This document shows positions 19,960 through 28,759 of a stretch of DNA of 64,000 nt, one piece after another. Made by a program: the position numbers and the translations under genes. The notes beneath the pieces were generated by a model that saw only the letters and a list, made by a program, of their open reading frames with translations, searched no databases and had not been told where the DNA came from. Source of the stretch: Microbacterium halotolerans. GTDB lineage: Bacteria > Actinomycetota > Actinomycetes > Actinomycetales > Microbacteriaceae. Each line of letters begins with the position of its first letter. Position 1 is the first letter of the stretch. The stretch covers positions 435,779-499,778 of the forward strand of contig NZ_KZ984051.1 in the NCBI RefSeq assembly GCF_003569805.1. The letters are read 5' to 3'.

Positions 19960-20964
19960 TCAGACGGGCTGTTCGAGCCCGAGCCACCGGTAGGCGTTCT
20001 CGGCCGCGATCAGACGCCACTGCTCGTCGTCGAGGCCGGTGGAGCGCAGAGTGCGGGTGATGGGGTCCTCGCGCAGCATCGCGGGGAAATCGCTGCCGAC
20101 CAACAGCCGGTCGGCGCCGAGCAGATCGACCAGATACCGGATGGCGCGCCGGTCGAAGACCATCGAGTCGTAGTAGAAGCGTCTGGCGTACTCGATCGGG
20201 CTCGGGCCGTCATCGGGCATCACGGCGCGCTCGAGGTCGCGCGGCTCCTCGTTCCACGAACCGCCCCAGAAGTAGTTCGCGCGCGGCAGCGCCATCGCGA
20301 AGCCGCCTGCAGCGTGGCTGAACGAGACGCGCAGGTTCGGGCAGGCTGCGGCCGTACCGCCCAGGATCAGCGAACCCGCCGCGTACATTCCCTCGACCCC
20401 GACGACGAAGGTGCCCATCGCACTGGCGGGCAGCCGATCGGTCGGCGACGGCATCGCGTGCACGAAGACGGCCAGGTCGAGCCGTTCCGCCTCCTGGAAG
20501 AACGGCAGGAAGCACTCGTCGCCGATCGAACGCCCCTGGATGTTCGACGCGATCTCGACTCCCGCCAGCCCCCGCTCCTTGATCGCCGTGAGCTCGCCTG
20601 CTGCGGCATCCGGGTTCTGCATCGGCACCATGCCGAGCGCGATCAGGCGGTTCGGGTCGTACTGCTGCATCGTCGCGGCGAAGTCGTTCACGTGCTGCGC
20701 CAGCGCGAGGCCGTCGACATCCGGCAGGTCGTACCGCAGCAGCGGCGGCATCGGGCTGATCACCTCGACGCTCGTGCCTGACGCCTCCTGGGCCTCGATG
20801 CGCTTCTCTGCCTCGAAGAAGACGCTCTTGGCGGGGAAGCGCATCTTGTCGAAGACGAGCAGGCGGCTGTCCGACCCGTCGATCGGCTCCATGTGAGGGA
20901 AGCACTCAGGGGCGCCTGATGGGTAGTCTCCCGGCAGGAAATGGGCGTGGGCGTCGACGATCAC
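19960..20964 (-). CDS. Amidohydrolase family protein (amidohydrolase 2/ACMSD-like)
   Basis: 334 residues. The N-terminal MIVDAHAHFLPGDYP gives the HxH metal site. Further conserved positions are FVHAMPSPTDRLPA, VSFSHAAGGFAMALPRA and LLVGSDFPAMLREDP, the latter supplying the catalytic Asp of the TIM barrel. Family members include the decarboxylase for aminocarboxymuconate semialdehyde and gamma-resorcylate decarboxylase, as well as lactone hydrolases. It precedes the ABC importer genes on the same strand and follows alcohol and aldehyde dehydrogenases, so it probably acts in the same catabolic route. The reaction type cannot be decided from the motifs. Confidence 0.88.
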   Translation of the reverse strand: MIVDAHAHFLPGDYPSGAPECFPHMEPIDGSDSRLLVFDKMRFPAKSVFFEAEKRIEAQEASGTSVEVISPMPPLLRYDLPDVDGLALAQHVNDFAATMQQYDPNRLIALGMVPMQNPDAAAGELTAIKERGLAGVEIASNIQGRSIGDECFLPFFQEAERLDLAVFVHAMPSPTDRLPASAMGTFVVGVEGMYAAGSLILGGTAAACPNLRVSFSHAAGGFAMALPRANYFWGGSWNEEPRDLERAVMPDDGPSPIEYARRFYYDSMVFDRRAIRYLVDLLGADRLLVGSDFPAMLREDPITRTLRSTGLDDEQWRLIAAENAYRWLGLEQPV

Positions 20965-21043
20965 GGTGGCTCCTTCGGCACGGTCGCGGGTGTTCCGGAT
21001 GTCGCCTCCGGATGGACGTCAGGTGCGGTCGGTGTCGGACCGC

Positions 21044-22150
21044 TCAGCCGTTCGGGTGCACCGAAACGTGCACAGCGGAACCGTCTCCGGCGGTGCCCGC
21101 GAGCGTGTCGATCGCGAGACCGACCTCATCGAGCCCGAAGGTGTGCGTGTGCAGCTCGGCGAACGGGAACCTTCCGGATTCGAGCAGTGCGATGGCCGCC
21201 TTGTTCGCGTCGGCGTCGACGCCGAACGCACCTTTGACACGCAGACCGCGTTGGATGATGTGGTCGGTGATGAGCGGGATCTCCCTGCCGCCCTTGAGTC
21301 CGGCGAGCACCACGAGACCGCCGAACCGGACGACATGGAGCGCGTCGCTGACCGGACCTGCCGCCATCGGTGTGACGTCGAGCGCGACGTCGGCCATCTC
21401 ACCGTTCGTGATCTGCTTCACCGCGTCGACGATGTCGCGGCCGTCTGCGCCGTCGACGACGACGGTGTGGTCGGCGCCGAATTCGCGCGCGAGCTCGAGC
21501 TTGTGTCCGTCGGTCTCGAGGCCAGTGATGATGACGGTGCCGGCGCCCGCGGCCTTCGCCGCCGCGGCGGCGCAGATGCCCCGCTGGCCCGATCCGAGGA
21601 TGACGACCGTGTCGCCCAGGCCGATCTCGCCGAGCTGGGCGGCCCAGCGCACACCGGCGCCGAGCGGGTTGTACATGGCGGCGACCTCCGGGGTGAGGTC
21701 GTTGGAGACGCGGTGCATCACCGATGTCGGCGAGAGGTACATCCGCTCGGCGAACCCGCCCCACAGGTGTGGGGCGACGTCGACGTCGGTCACGCCGTGA
21801 CCGTACTTGCGGAACCTGCATGCCTGATACCGCCCCGTGAGGCAGTCGTTGCACGCGCGGCACGGCACGATCACCTCGAGTGCGACGCGGTCGCCGACCT
21901 GCACGCCCCACCGCTCTGCGGCGAGTTCGCCGATCTCCTCGACGATGCCCATCGGCTCGTGCCCGGGAATGAACGGCGACCGGTTCGGGTCGCCGATGTG
22001 ACCGGCGAAGATCTCGACGTCGCTGCCGCAGATGCCGTTCGCCTCGACGCGCAGCAGCCCGTCGTCGGCACTGATTCTGGGTTTCTCGAACTCGCGCATC
22101 TCGATCTTCCGCGGGCCGGTCTGCACCGCGGCGCGAACCATCTCTGCCAT
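21044..22150 (-). CDS. Zinc-dependent alcohol/polyol dehydrogenase (MDR family)
   Basis: 368 residues. The catalytic zinc site is in GICGSDVEIFAGH and FIPGHEPMGIVEEIG; the structural zinc Cys cluster is CRACNDCLTGRYQAC. The nucleotide-binding motif is GSGQRGICAAAAAKAAGAG; its GxGxxG form is intact. The sequence is closer to the threonine/butanediol dehydrogenase branch than to the two NDMA-type enzymes nearby. It should oxidise a secondary alcohol with NAD(P). It sits between the UGSC-type pair and the amidohydrolase in the same operon. Confidence 0.9.
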   Translation of the reverse strand: MAEMVRAAVQTGPRKIEMREFEKPRISADDGLLRVEANGICGSDVEIFAGHIGDPNRSPFIPGHEPMGIVEEIGELAAERWGVQVGDRVALEVIVPCRACNDCLTGRYQACRFRKYGHGVTDVDVAPHLWGGFAERMYLSPTSVMHRVSNDLTPEVAAMYNPLGAGVRWAAQLGEIGLGDTVVILGSGQRGICAAAAAKAAGAGTVIITGLETDGHKLELAREFGADHTVVVDGADGRDIVDAVKQITNGEMADVALDVTPMAAGPVSDALHVVRFGGLVVLAGLKGGREIPLITDHIIQRGLRVKGAFGVDADANKAAIALLESGRFPFAELHTHTFGLDEVGLAIDTLAGTAGDGSAVHVSVHPNG

Positions 22151-22173
22151 CTCTGCGTCTCCTTGTGTCTGAA

Positions 22174-23196
22174 TCAGCGGACCGGCACGGACGTGCCGGA
22201 CCAGTCGGCGAAGTAGCGCACCACCATCGAGATGCCTGCGGTCCGAGCGCCCGCCACGGCGATCAGCATCGAATCGGGATCGGAGATCGTGGGCTGGAAC
22301 TCGTCGGGGTCGCCGACGAGCGACGCCGAGCGCACCCCGCCTTCGCCGCGCGCCTTGCCGACCGCGGCGAGCTGGCCGGCCGTGCGACCGGAGCGCTCGG
22401 CGAGCCAGGTCCGGATCGCCTGCCGGTCGAAACCGCCGTCAGCCAGTCGCTCGGCGTGCTCGGGACACAGCACGAGCCCGACCTGCGCGTTGGCGAAGAT
22501 CCATGGCCCCGTGCGACCGATCGAATCGGCGAAGTCGCCGAGCAGCTGCTCGGCGTCCTTCGTGTGCCGGTTGTCGACGAACTCGCTCGTGCGCAGCAGC
22601 ACGGTCGTGACGGCGTCGCCCTCCACGCCGCGCTCGCCTGCGAGCGGGCCCCACGGGCTGTCCTCCTCGTTCTCACCGAAGCAGATCTGCCAGCGGCCCG
22701 GGATTCCCTGGGTCGACTGTTCGAGCTCATGGGGCTTCACACCGAAGGCGTTCCGGACGATCAGGCCGATCGCGCGCGGAATGGTCGCGTTCGCGCGGAA
22801 GCCCGGCCCGAACACACCGCCCGTCGAGTTGAGTCCGATCCGCTCCCGCACAGCGCCGTTCACGACGATCAGCGGCGCGGGTCCTGAGGTGGACTGCCAG
22901 CCCCCGCCCTTCGTGGTGCGCTCCAGCATGAGCGCCTCCCACGCGGCGAGCACGACGGGGAAGTACTCGGGGAGACACCCCGCCATGGCGGCGTTGACGG
23001 CCGCTGTGCGCACCGTGACCTCCCGATCGACCTGCGGCATGTGGCCGATGACCTCATCCGGCTGCCGTGCGGTCTGCGCCAGGAAGCGCTCGAGCAGCGG
23101 CTCGCTCACCGGCACCAGGGGCAGTCCGTCCGACCAGCCCTGTTCGTAGGCGTACTCGATCGCCTCCTGCGCGACATCCGGGTCCGGCGCGGTCAC
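22174..23196 (-). CDS. Protein of unknown function, partner of the UGSC-family gene
   Basis: 340 residues from a GTG that overlaps the upstream UGSC-family stop (GTGA); the longer frame reads through that gene and is rejected. It has ALEYAYEQGW-like EAIEYAYEQGWSDGLPLVPVS near the N-terminus, AAVNAAMAGCLPEYFPVVLAAWEAL, APLIVVNGAVRERIGLNSTGGVFGPGFRANATIPRA and a C-terminal STSVPVR-like end. No catalytic family is named with confidence. The tight coupling to the CGSC protein suggests that the two form one enzyme. No membrane helices or signal peptide were seen. Confidence 0.78.
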   Translation of the reverse strand: MTAPDPDVAQEAIEYAYEQGWSDGLPLVPVSEPLLERFLAQTARQPDEVIGHMPQVDREVTVRTAAVNAAMAGCLPEYFPVVLAAWEALMLERTTKGGGWQSTSGPAPLIVVNGAVRERIGLNSTGGVFGPGFRANATIPRAIGLIVRNAFGVKPHELEQSTQGIPGRWQICFGENEEDSPWGPLAGERGVEGDAVTTVLLRTSEFVDNRHTKDAEQLLGDFADSIGRTGPWIFANAQVGLVLCPEHAERLADGGFDRQAIRTWLAERSGRTAGQLAAVGKARGEGGVRSASLVGDPDEFQPTISDPDSMLIAVAGARTAGISMVVRYFADWSGTSVPVR

Positions 23197-23729
23197 CGAC
23201 TCTCCTCCGTGAGCGTGCGCACGATCTCCGGCAGCAGAGCCCTCGCCCTCTCGAGCACCTCGTCCTCGGCGAGCACTGCGACTGGGTGCTCGGTGGTGAT
23301 CCACTCGTAGTCGGGGTTGCCTTGCACGCCCGCCATGGTTCGACCCGTGGTCGTGAACGCGTCGGTGAGCACGACGGCGGCAGGCAGCCCCGCCTTCTCG
23401 AAGTTGATGCCGTCGGCCACCGCCGCCGCGCTGCACGAGCCGCAGTCGCCGATCCCCGTCACCACGACGTCGGCGACGCCCCGGTAGCGCCCGACGATCT
23501 CGTCGTCGACGGGCACGGAGAAGCTCTTCTTCGTCTCGACGATGGTGACCTGCTCGGCACCGGCCTCCTCGACGAGGAGGCGCCCCACCTCCTGCAGGAA
23601 CAGCATGGCGTTGTGCTTGGTGTTGTCGAGCAGCCCGATGCGGGCGCCGACGAGCGGGCGCCGATGCGCGAGGCCGCCCTCGGTCTTCTGCTTGACCTGC
23701 CCTGTGGGGTCGAGAATCGGGTTCACCAT
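23193..23729 (-). CDS. UGSC-family protein, cysteine form (CGSC)
   Basis: 178 residues. The centre reads VVTGIGDCGSCSAAAVADGINFEKAGLPAAVV, so the CGSC motif sits where selenoprotein relatives have UGSC (selenocysteine-Gly-Ser-Cys). No in-frame TGA is needed, so this copy uses cysteine. The N-terminal RRPLVGARIGLLDNTKHNAMLFLQEVG and the C-terminal WITTEHPVAVLAEDEVLERARALLPEI fit the same family. A thiol/selenol redox role is inferred from the motif; the reaction is not known. It is coupled to the 340-residue partner and follows an NDMA-type dehydrogenase gene by 18 bases. Confidence 0.85.
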   Translation of the reverse strand: MVNPILDPTGQVKQKTEGGLAHRRPLVGARIGLLDNTKHNAMLFLQEVGRLLVEEAGAEQVTIVETKKSFSVPVDDEIVGRYRGVADVVVTGIGDCGSCSAAAVADGINFEKAGLPAAVVLTDAFTTTGRTMAGVQGNPDYEWITTEHPVAVLAEDEVLERARALLPEIVRTLTEESR

Positions 23730-23747
23730 CGTGCGTTCACTCCTCGA

Positions 23748-24869
23748 TCACGCGTCATGCAGGATGACGCTGCGGATGTTCTTGCCCGCATGCAGGTCGT
23801 CGTAGGCCCTGTTGACCTCGTCGAGCGAGTAGCGGTTCGTGATGAGCTCCTTGATCTTGATGTCGCCTGAGCGGTACAGACCGAGCAGCTTCGGGATGTC
23901 GTACAGCGGGTTGCAGTCGCCGAACAGGGCGCCGCGGATCTGCCGCTGATAGCTGATCAGGAAGCCGCCGGGCAGCGTCACGGCCTTCTCCTCCGCGTGG
24001 CCGACCGCGGTGATCGTGGTCTTGCCGCCCTTGCCCGTCATCAGGACGGCAGCCGTGACGATCTCCTCCGTGACGGCATCCGGTGTCAGGATGCAGTGGT
24101 CGGCCAGCTGGCCCCAGGTCACGGCGTTGACGTACTCGTGCGCCTCCTCGGCGGTCGCGAAGGTCTCGGTCGCGCCGAGGCCGAGCGCGCTGTCGCGCTT
24201 GAACTGCACGGGATCGACGACCACGACATTCTTCGCACCGGCGTACCGCGCGCCCTGCACGGCGTTGCTGCCGACGCCGCCCGCACCGAAGACGACGACC
24301 GTATCGCCCGGCTTCACGCCCGCCGCGTACACGGCGGAGCCCCATCCGGTCGGCACGCCGCAGCCGACGAGGCACGCGATCTCGAACGGGATGTCGTCGT
24401 CGAGCGGCACGACGGCCCATTCGGAGACGACCGCATACTCCGAGAATGTGCCGAGCGAGCAGAACCCGCCGTAGTCCTCGCCGTCCTTGTGGAAGCGGAA
24501 CGTGCCGTCGAGGAACATGCCCGTTCCGGCGTTGAGGCCCTTGACGCACATGTTCTGGTGCCCGAGCGAGCACGGTCGGCAGGCGCCGCACGCCGGGATG
24601 TACGAGCAGACGACGCGGTCGCCCGGCTTCACGCGGGTGACGTTCTCACCGACCGACTCGACGATGCCCGCGCCCTCGTGCCCGCCGACCACGGGCATCC
24701 GGACCTTGGCGTCGCCGCGGGTGATGTGGTCGTCGGAATGGCACAGACCGGATGCGGCGAACTTGATTCGGACCTCGTGCTCCTTCGGGTCGTCGAGCTG
24801 GAGCTGCGTGAGCTCCCAGCCGGTGTGGGCCTGATGCGCGACCGCAGCGGTGGTGGTGATGGTTGCCAT
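23748..24869 (-). CDS. NDMA-dependent-type zinc alcohol dehydrogenase
   Basis: 373 residues from the ATG at 24869 (GGAGAACC upstream). It has GLCHSDDHITRGDAKVRMPVVGGHEGAGIVESVG for the catalytic zinc, a structural CGACRPCSLGHQNMC cluster, FRFHKDGEDYGGFCSLGTFSEYAVV and the Rossmann motif GAGGVGSNAVQGARYAGAKN. These match the NDMA-dependent methanol/alcohol dehydrogenase branch, in which NAD(H) is tightly held and reoxidised by an external acceptor. A paralogue lies two genes upstream. In mycobacteria such enzymes are linked to mycofactocin; no mycofactocin genes are in this window. Confidence 0.92.
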   Translation of the reverse strand: MATITTTAAVAHQAHTGWELTQLQLDDPKEHEVRIKFAASGLCHSDDHITRGDAKVRMPVVGGHEGAGIVESVGENVTRVKPGDRVVCSYIPACGACRPCSLGHQNMCVKGLNAGTGMFLDGTFRFHKDGEDYGGFCSLGTFSEYAVVSEWAVVPLDDDIPFEIACLVGCGVPTGWGSAVYAAGVKPGDTVVVFGAGGVGSNAVQGARYAGAKNVVVVDPVQFKRDSALGLGATETFATAEEAHEYVNAVTWGQLADHCILTPDAVTEEIVTAAVLMTGKGGKTTITAVGHAEEKAVTLPGGFLISYQRQIRGALFGDCNPLYDIPKLLGLYRSGDIKIKELITNRYSLDEVNRAYDDLHAGKNIRSVILHDA

Positions 24870-24880
24870 ATCGGTTCTCC

Positions 24881-26368
24881 TCAGAAGCGGGGCAGCGGGG
24901 CTTCCCGCATCGAGACGGTCTTGACCTGGGTCCACTCGAGGACCGAGTCGGCGCCCATGGTGCGGCCGAAGCCGCTGTTCTTGTAGCCGCCGAACGGCCC
25001 GCCGATGACGCCGGCGCCGAGGGCGTTGTTCACGCCGACCTGGCCCGCCTGCAGCGCTCTGGTCATCCGGACCGCCGTTCCGACGTCGCGCGTCCAGACA
25101 GAGGCGACCAGGCCGTAGTCGACCCCGTTGGCGACTTCGATCGCCTCGGCTTCGCCGTCGACCGGGATGACCGAGAGCACTGGACCGAAGATCTCCTCCT
25201 GTGCGATGCGCATATCGGGGGTCACATCGTCGAACAGCGTCGGCTCGACGAACCAGCCTCCGTCGAAGTCGGCGCCGGACGGGCGCCCGCCGCCGGTGAC
25301 GAGCGTCGCGCCCTGCTCCTTGCCGATGTCGATGTAGCCGCAGACGCGCTCGTGCTGCTTGCCGTTGATGAGCGGCCCCATCTGCACCTTCTGATGCCAC
25401 GGCCCGACCGAGACCTTCGCCATCGCGGTCGCGAGCTTGTCCACGACCTCGGAATGGATGCTGCGATCGACGACGACGCGGGTGCCAGCGGCGCAGATCT
25501 GTCCGGTGTTGAGCGTGACGCCCGTGGCGATCGCGGCGGTGGCGACGTCGAGGTCGGCATCGGGGAAGACCACCTGGGGTGACTTGCCGCCGAGCTCGAG
25601 GTGGAGTGGGGTGAGGTTGCGCGAGCAGGCCTCCATGATGGAGCGGCCGGTCTGCGGCGAACCCGTGAAGCCCATCCGGCGGATGCGGGGATGTGCCGGG
25701 ATCGCGGCGCCCGCCTCAGCACCGTAGCCCGTGACGACGTTGATCACGCCGGCCGGAATGCCCGCCTCGATCGACAGCTTCGCCAGCGCGAGCGGTGTGA
25801 GAGGGGCGTCCTCCGCCGGCTTCATCACGATGGTGTTGCCAGCGGCGATCGCGGCGCCCACCTCACTGGCGAACATCGGGCCCGGCGCGTTCCACGGGAT
25901 GACGCCGCCGACGACGCCGAACGGCTCGCGCAGCGTATAGCCGACGACATCGGGCGAGTAGGTCGGAAGCGAGACGCCCTGGACCTTGTCGGCCTGGCCC
26001 GCGATGAAGCGCAGCTGGCCGGCCATCGGCGGCGGCCCCCAGCTGGGGCGGCCGACCTCCTGGGATTCGAGGCTGTCGAGAGCCGCGCTGTGCTGCTCGA
26101 TCAGGTCGGCCCAGCGGAACAGCAGCCGACCTCGGGCGGTGGCGTTCATGTCGCGCCAGGCGGGGAACGCGCGCTCGCCCGCCTGCACCGCCTGCTCGAC
26201 GTCCTCCGCGTCGCTGCGCGGGATGCGTGCGATCACCTCGCCGTTCGCGGGGTTGGTGACGTCGATGGCGCGGCCGGTGTGCGACGGCAGCCACTCGCCG
26301 CCGATGAGCTGCGCGCCGTCGACGACGAGCGTGGAGGGGGCGACGGTCTCCGTGTCGATGATGGTCAT
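24881..26368 (-). CDS. NAD(P)-dependent aldehyde dehydrogenase
   Basis: 495 residues. The class signature is complete: general base in [12 protein letters not shown], catalytic Cys in LNTGQICAAGTRVVVD, cofactor-binding PWNAPGPMFASEVGAAIAAGNTIVMKPAE and FTGSPQTGRSIM, and the C-terminal [13 protein letters not shown]. It should oxidise the aldehyde produced by the adjacent alcohol dehydrogenases. It lies 11-12 bases from each of the two NDMA-type genes, which indicates one operon. Confidence 0.95.
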   Translation of the reverse strand: MTIIDTETVAPSTLVVDGAQLIGGEWLPSHTGRAIDVTNPANGEVIARIPRSDAEDVEQAVQAGERAFPAWRDMNATARGRLLFRWADLIEQHSAALDSLESQEVGRPSWGPPPMAGQLRFIAGQADKVQGVSLPTYSPDVVGYTLREPFGVVGGVIPWNAPGPMFASEVGAAIAAGNTIVMKPAEDAPLTPLALAKLSIEAGIPAGVINVVTGYGAEAGAAIPAHPRIRRMGFTGSPQTGRSIMEACSRNLTPLHLELGGKSPQVVFPDADLDVATAAIATGVTLNTGQICAAGTRVVVDRSIHSEVVDKLATAMAKVSVGPWHQKVQMGPLINGKQHERVCGYIDIGKEQGATLVTGGGRPSGADFDGGWFVEPTLFDDVTPDMRIAQEEIFGPVLSVIPVDGEAEAIEVANGVDYGLVASVWTRDVGTAVRMTRALQAGQVGVNNALGAGVIGGPFGGYKNSGFGRTMGADSVLEWTQVKTVSMREAPLPRF

Positions 26369-26380
26369 GGGGTTCCTCTC

Positions 26381-27538
26381 TCACGCCTCGGCGATCTTGA
26401 CGACGCCGCGGATGTTCTTGCCGTCGAGCATGTCCTGGTACCCCTCGTTCACGGTCTCGAGGGTGTAGGTGTTCGTGACCAGCTCGTCGAGCTTGAGCTT
26501 TCCCGACTGGTAGAGGCTGATCAGACGGGGCACGTCGAACAGGGGGTTGCAGCCGCCGAATATCGCGCCCTGGATGCGGCGCTGGAAGCCGATCAGTGCG
26601 CCGGGGTTCTCGCTGATCTTCCCCGGGCCGACCGCGGTGATCGTGACCTGGCCGGTCTTTCCGACCGCTTGGATCGCGCTGGCGATCACCTCGTCGTGCA
26701 GCTGGCTGACCGTGATGATGGCGTGGTCGGCGAGGTTGCCCCAGGTGATGCCGACGATGAACTCCTGAGCCTCCTCGGCGGTGGCGAAGGTGTGAGTGGC
26801 GCCGAAGACCATCGCCATCTCGCGCTTGAACTCGACGGGGTCGACGACGATCACGCGTTCGGCTCCGGCGAGCGCGGCGCCCTGCACGGCATTGCTGCCG
26901 ACGCCGCCGGCGCCGTAGATGACGACCGTCTGGCCGGCGCGAACGCCCGCCGCGTGCACGGCCGTCCCCCACCCGGTCGGCACTGCGCACCCGGTCAGGC
27001 ACGCGACTTCGAAGGGGATCTCATCCGGAATCGGAATCACGGAGTGCTCGGAGACGACCGTGTACTCGGAGAAGGTGCCGAGCACGCAGAGCCCCCCGTA
27101 GTCGACGCCGTCCTTGTGGAAGCGGAAGGTGCCGTCGGGGAACTGGCCCGTGCCGGCGTTCTTGCCCTCGTCGCAGAGGTTCTGCCTGCCGGTGGAGCAG
27201 TAGCGGCACTTGCCGCATGCGGGGATGAACGAGAACACCACGTGATCGCCGACCTTGGTACGCGTCACGCCCGCGCCGACCGACTCGACGATTCCCGCGC
27301 CCTCATGGCCGCCGACGACGGGCATCCGCATCGGGGCGTCGCCCTTCTGGATGTGGTCGTCCGAGTGGCACATGCCTGCCGCGATCATCTTCACGCGGAC
27401 CTCGTAGGGCCCGGGCGGGTCGAGCTCGAGCTCCGTGAGCTGCCACGGCTGGCCGCCCTCGTAGCAGACGACCGCGCGGGTCGTCATCGATTTCGGCTCT
27501 GCGGCGACCGTCGCCGGCGCCTCTGCAGTGATGCTCAT
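26381..27538 (-). CDS. NDMA-dependent-type zinc alcohol dehydrogenase, first gene of the catabolic operon
   Basis: 385 residues from the ATG at 27538 with GAGGAGAGG upstream; an internal Met 17 residues later is an alternative. The sequence has GMCHSDDHIQKGDAPMRMPVVGGHEGAGIVESVG, CGKCRYCSTGRQNLC, FRFHKDGVDYGGLCVLGTFSEYTVV and GAGGVGSNAVQGAALAGAERV, paralleling the gene at 23748-24869. The two copies are clearly paralogous and may act on different alcohols or have different timing. The promoter should lie in the 27539-27697 divergent gap, which holds a strong inverted repeat. Confidence 0.92.
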   Translation of the reverse strand: MSITAEAPATVAAEPKSMTTRAVVCYEGGQPWQLTELELDPPGPYEVRVKMIAAGMCHSDDHIQKGDAPMRMPVVGGHEGAGIVESVGAGVTRTKVGDHVVFSFIPACGKCRYCSTGRQNLCDEGKNAGTGQFPDGTFRFHKDGVDYGGLCVLGTFSEYTVVSEHSVIPIPDEIPFEVACLTGCAVPTGWGTAVHAAGVRAGQTVVIYGAGGVGSNAVQGAALAGAERVIVVDPVEFKREMAMVFGATHTFATAEEAQEFIVGITWGNLADHAIITVSQLHDEVIASAIQAVGKTGQVTITAVGPGKISENPGALIGFQRRIQGAIFGGCNPLFDVPRLISLYQSGKLKLDELVTNTYTLETVNEGYQDMLDGKNIRGVVKIAEA

Positions 27539-27623
27539 CGAACCTCTCCTCGGCCTGGGGAGCTTCGGACGTCGTCGTCCGGGCCGCTCCATCGCGTGTT
27601 GGTTCCACGGTGGAGCCCTCGCG

Positions 27624-27656
27624 TTCCGTCCGGCGCGTCCCTTCTGCCGGACGGAA
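27624..27656. promoter_or_regulatory. Candidate operator in the divergent alcohol dehydrogenase/SDR promoter region
   Basis: A perfect 11-base inverted repeat, TTCCGTCCGGC (27624-27634) and GCCGGACGGAA (27646-27656), with an 11-base spacer lies between the divergent starts at 27538 (minus) and 27698 (plus). A shorter TTCCG-CGTGA-CGGAA is found at 29726-29740 in front of the IclR gene. The shared TTCCG/CGGAA ends suggest one regulator, most simply the IclR protein. Confidence 0.6.
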
Positions 27657-27697
27657 GAGAAGTGGGATGACGGTCGCAGACGCGGTCGGATGCCCTC

Positions 27698-28621
27698 ATG
27701 AAGGATGTGCAGAACAAAGTGGTCGTCGTCACCGGCGGCTCGAGCGGCATCGGCCGCGGAATCGCCCTCGCGTTCGCGCGCGCAGGGGCACTCGTCACCG
27801 TCACAGGGCGGAAGGAGGAGCATCTCGCCGAGACGGAGCGGGAGTTCGCGGCAGAGCGGCTGCCCGTCGAGCTCGCGAGCGTCGACGTGACCGACAGGGA
27901 CGCGATGCAGCGCCTCGCCGACGAGATCGACGAGCGCCGCGGCGGGGCCGACATCCTGATCAACAACGCGGGCCTCGGTCTGACCGGCCCCGTCGCAACG
28001 GCGACGGCCGCCGACTGGGACTGGATCGTCGACGTGAACGTGCGGGGCGTCGGCAACGGCATCCTCGCGTTCCTGCCGCAGATGCGCGCACACGGGCGGG
28101 GCGGCCACATCGTGAACACGGCGTCGATGGGCGGGCTGATGCCGATCGTGGCCGGGCTCTACTCGATGTCGAAGGCCGCGATCATCGCGCTCAGCGAATC
28201 GATGAGCATCGAGCTGGCAGGCGACGGCATCGGCGTCTCCGCGTACTGCCCTGGACCCGTGCACAGCAACATCGGCGCGGGCGCGGCACGCAGGCCGTCC
28301 CGCTACGGCGAGTCCGGCTACCCGACGCCCGATCTCTCGCGGCCCGGCTTCGATCGCGAGCAGCCGTACATGTCTGCACGCGAGGCGGGCGAGCGGGTGC
28401 TGCAGGGCGTGCTGCGCGGCGACATGTTCCTGCTCACGCATCCGGAGTTCAAGGCGGGGGTGATCGACCGCCACCGCGCGATCGAGAACGCCTTCCCCGA
28501 CGAGCCGATCAGCGAGGACCGCGCCAGGGCCATCCCCTTCCTCACCGACAGCACGGCCTACCGCGCCGAGAGCGAACGCCCGTCACCGCAGTACGGGGTG
28601 GATGTGCGCGGAGGCGCCTGA
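27698..28621 (+). CDS. Short-chain dehydrogenase/reductase
   Basis: 307 residues. The cofactor motif is VVTGGSSGIGRGIALAFARAG; the NNAG motif is INNAGLGLTGP; the catalytic Ser is in NTASMGGLMPI and the Tyr-Lys pair in YSMSKAAIIALSES. The Arg after the first glycine motif (TGRKEEH) favours NADP. The C-terminus extends about 50 residues beyond a classical SDR. It is divergent from the NDMA-type dehydrogenase operon and likely belongs to the same regulon. The substrate is unknown. Confidence 0.93.
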   Translation: MKDVQNKVVVVTGGSSGIGRGIALAFARAGALVTVTGRKEEHLAETEREFAAERLPVELASVDVTDRDAMQRLADEIDERRGGADILINNAGLGLTGPVATATAADWDWIVDVNVRGVGNGILAFLPQMRAHGRGGHIVNTASMGGLMPIVAGLYSMSKAAIIALSESMSIELAGDGIGVSAYCPGPVHSNIGAGAARRPSRYGESGYPTPDLSRPGFDREQPYMSAREAGERVLQGVLRGDMFLLTHPEFKAGVIDRHRAIENAFPDEPISEDRARAIPFLTDSTAYRAESERPSPQYGVDVRGGA

Positions 28622-28680
28622 ACGCCCGGCGCAGGTCGCGGCGAGCGCCGCCCCGAACCGCGGCATAATCACCGAACCGC

Positions 28681-28703
28681 GGCACGATCAGCCGGATCGT
28701 GCC
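28681..28703. terminator. Hairpin between convergent SDR genes
   Basis: GGCACGATC and GATCGTGCC form a perfect 9-base stem with loop AGCCG in the 138-base gap between the two convergent SDR genes. CCGCGGCA/TGCCGCGG can pair outside it. No T tract follows on either strand, so termination here is an inference from the stem and the position. Two direct copies of CCGAACCGCGGCA lie just before it. Confidence 0.5.
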
Positions 28704-28759
28704 TCATCTCGACGATTCTGCCGCGGCTCAGAGCCCGAGTCACCCGCCCTACCGGTCGC

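Noticed and set aside
23193..23729. Selenocysteine-containing UGSC protein
   Set aside because: The site is encoded as a normal Cys codon and no recoded TGA is needed.
28622..28759. Small gene between the two convergent SDR genes
   Set aside because: Only 138 bases with direct repeats and a 9-base hairpin; no start with a ribosome-binding site was seen.
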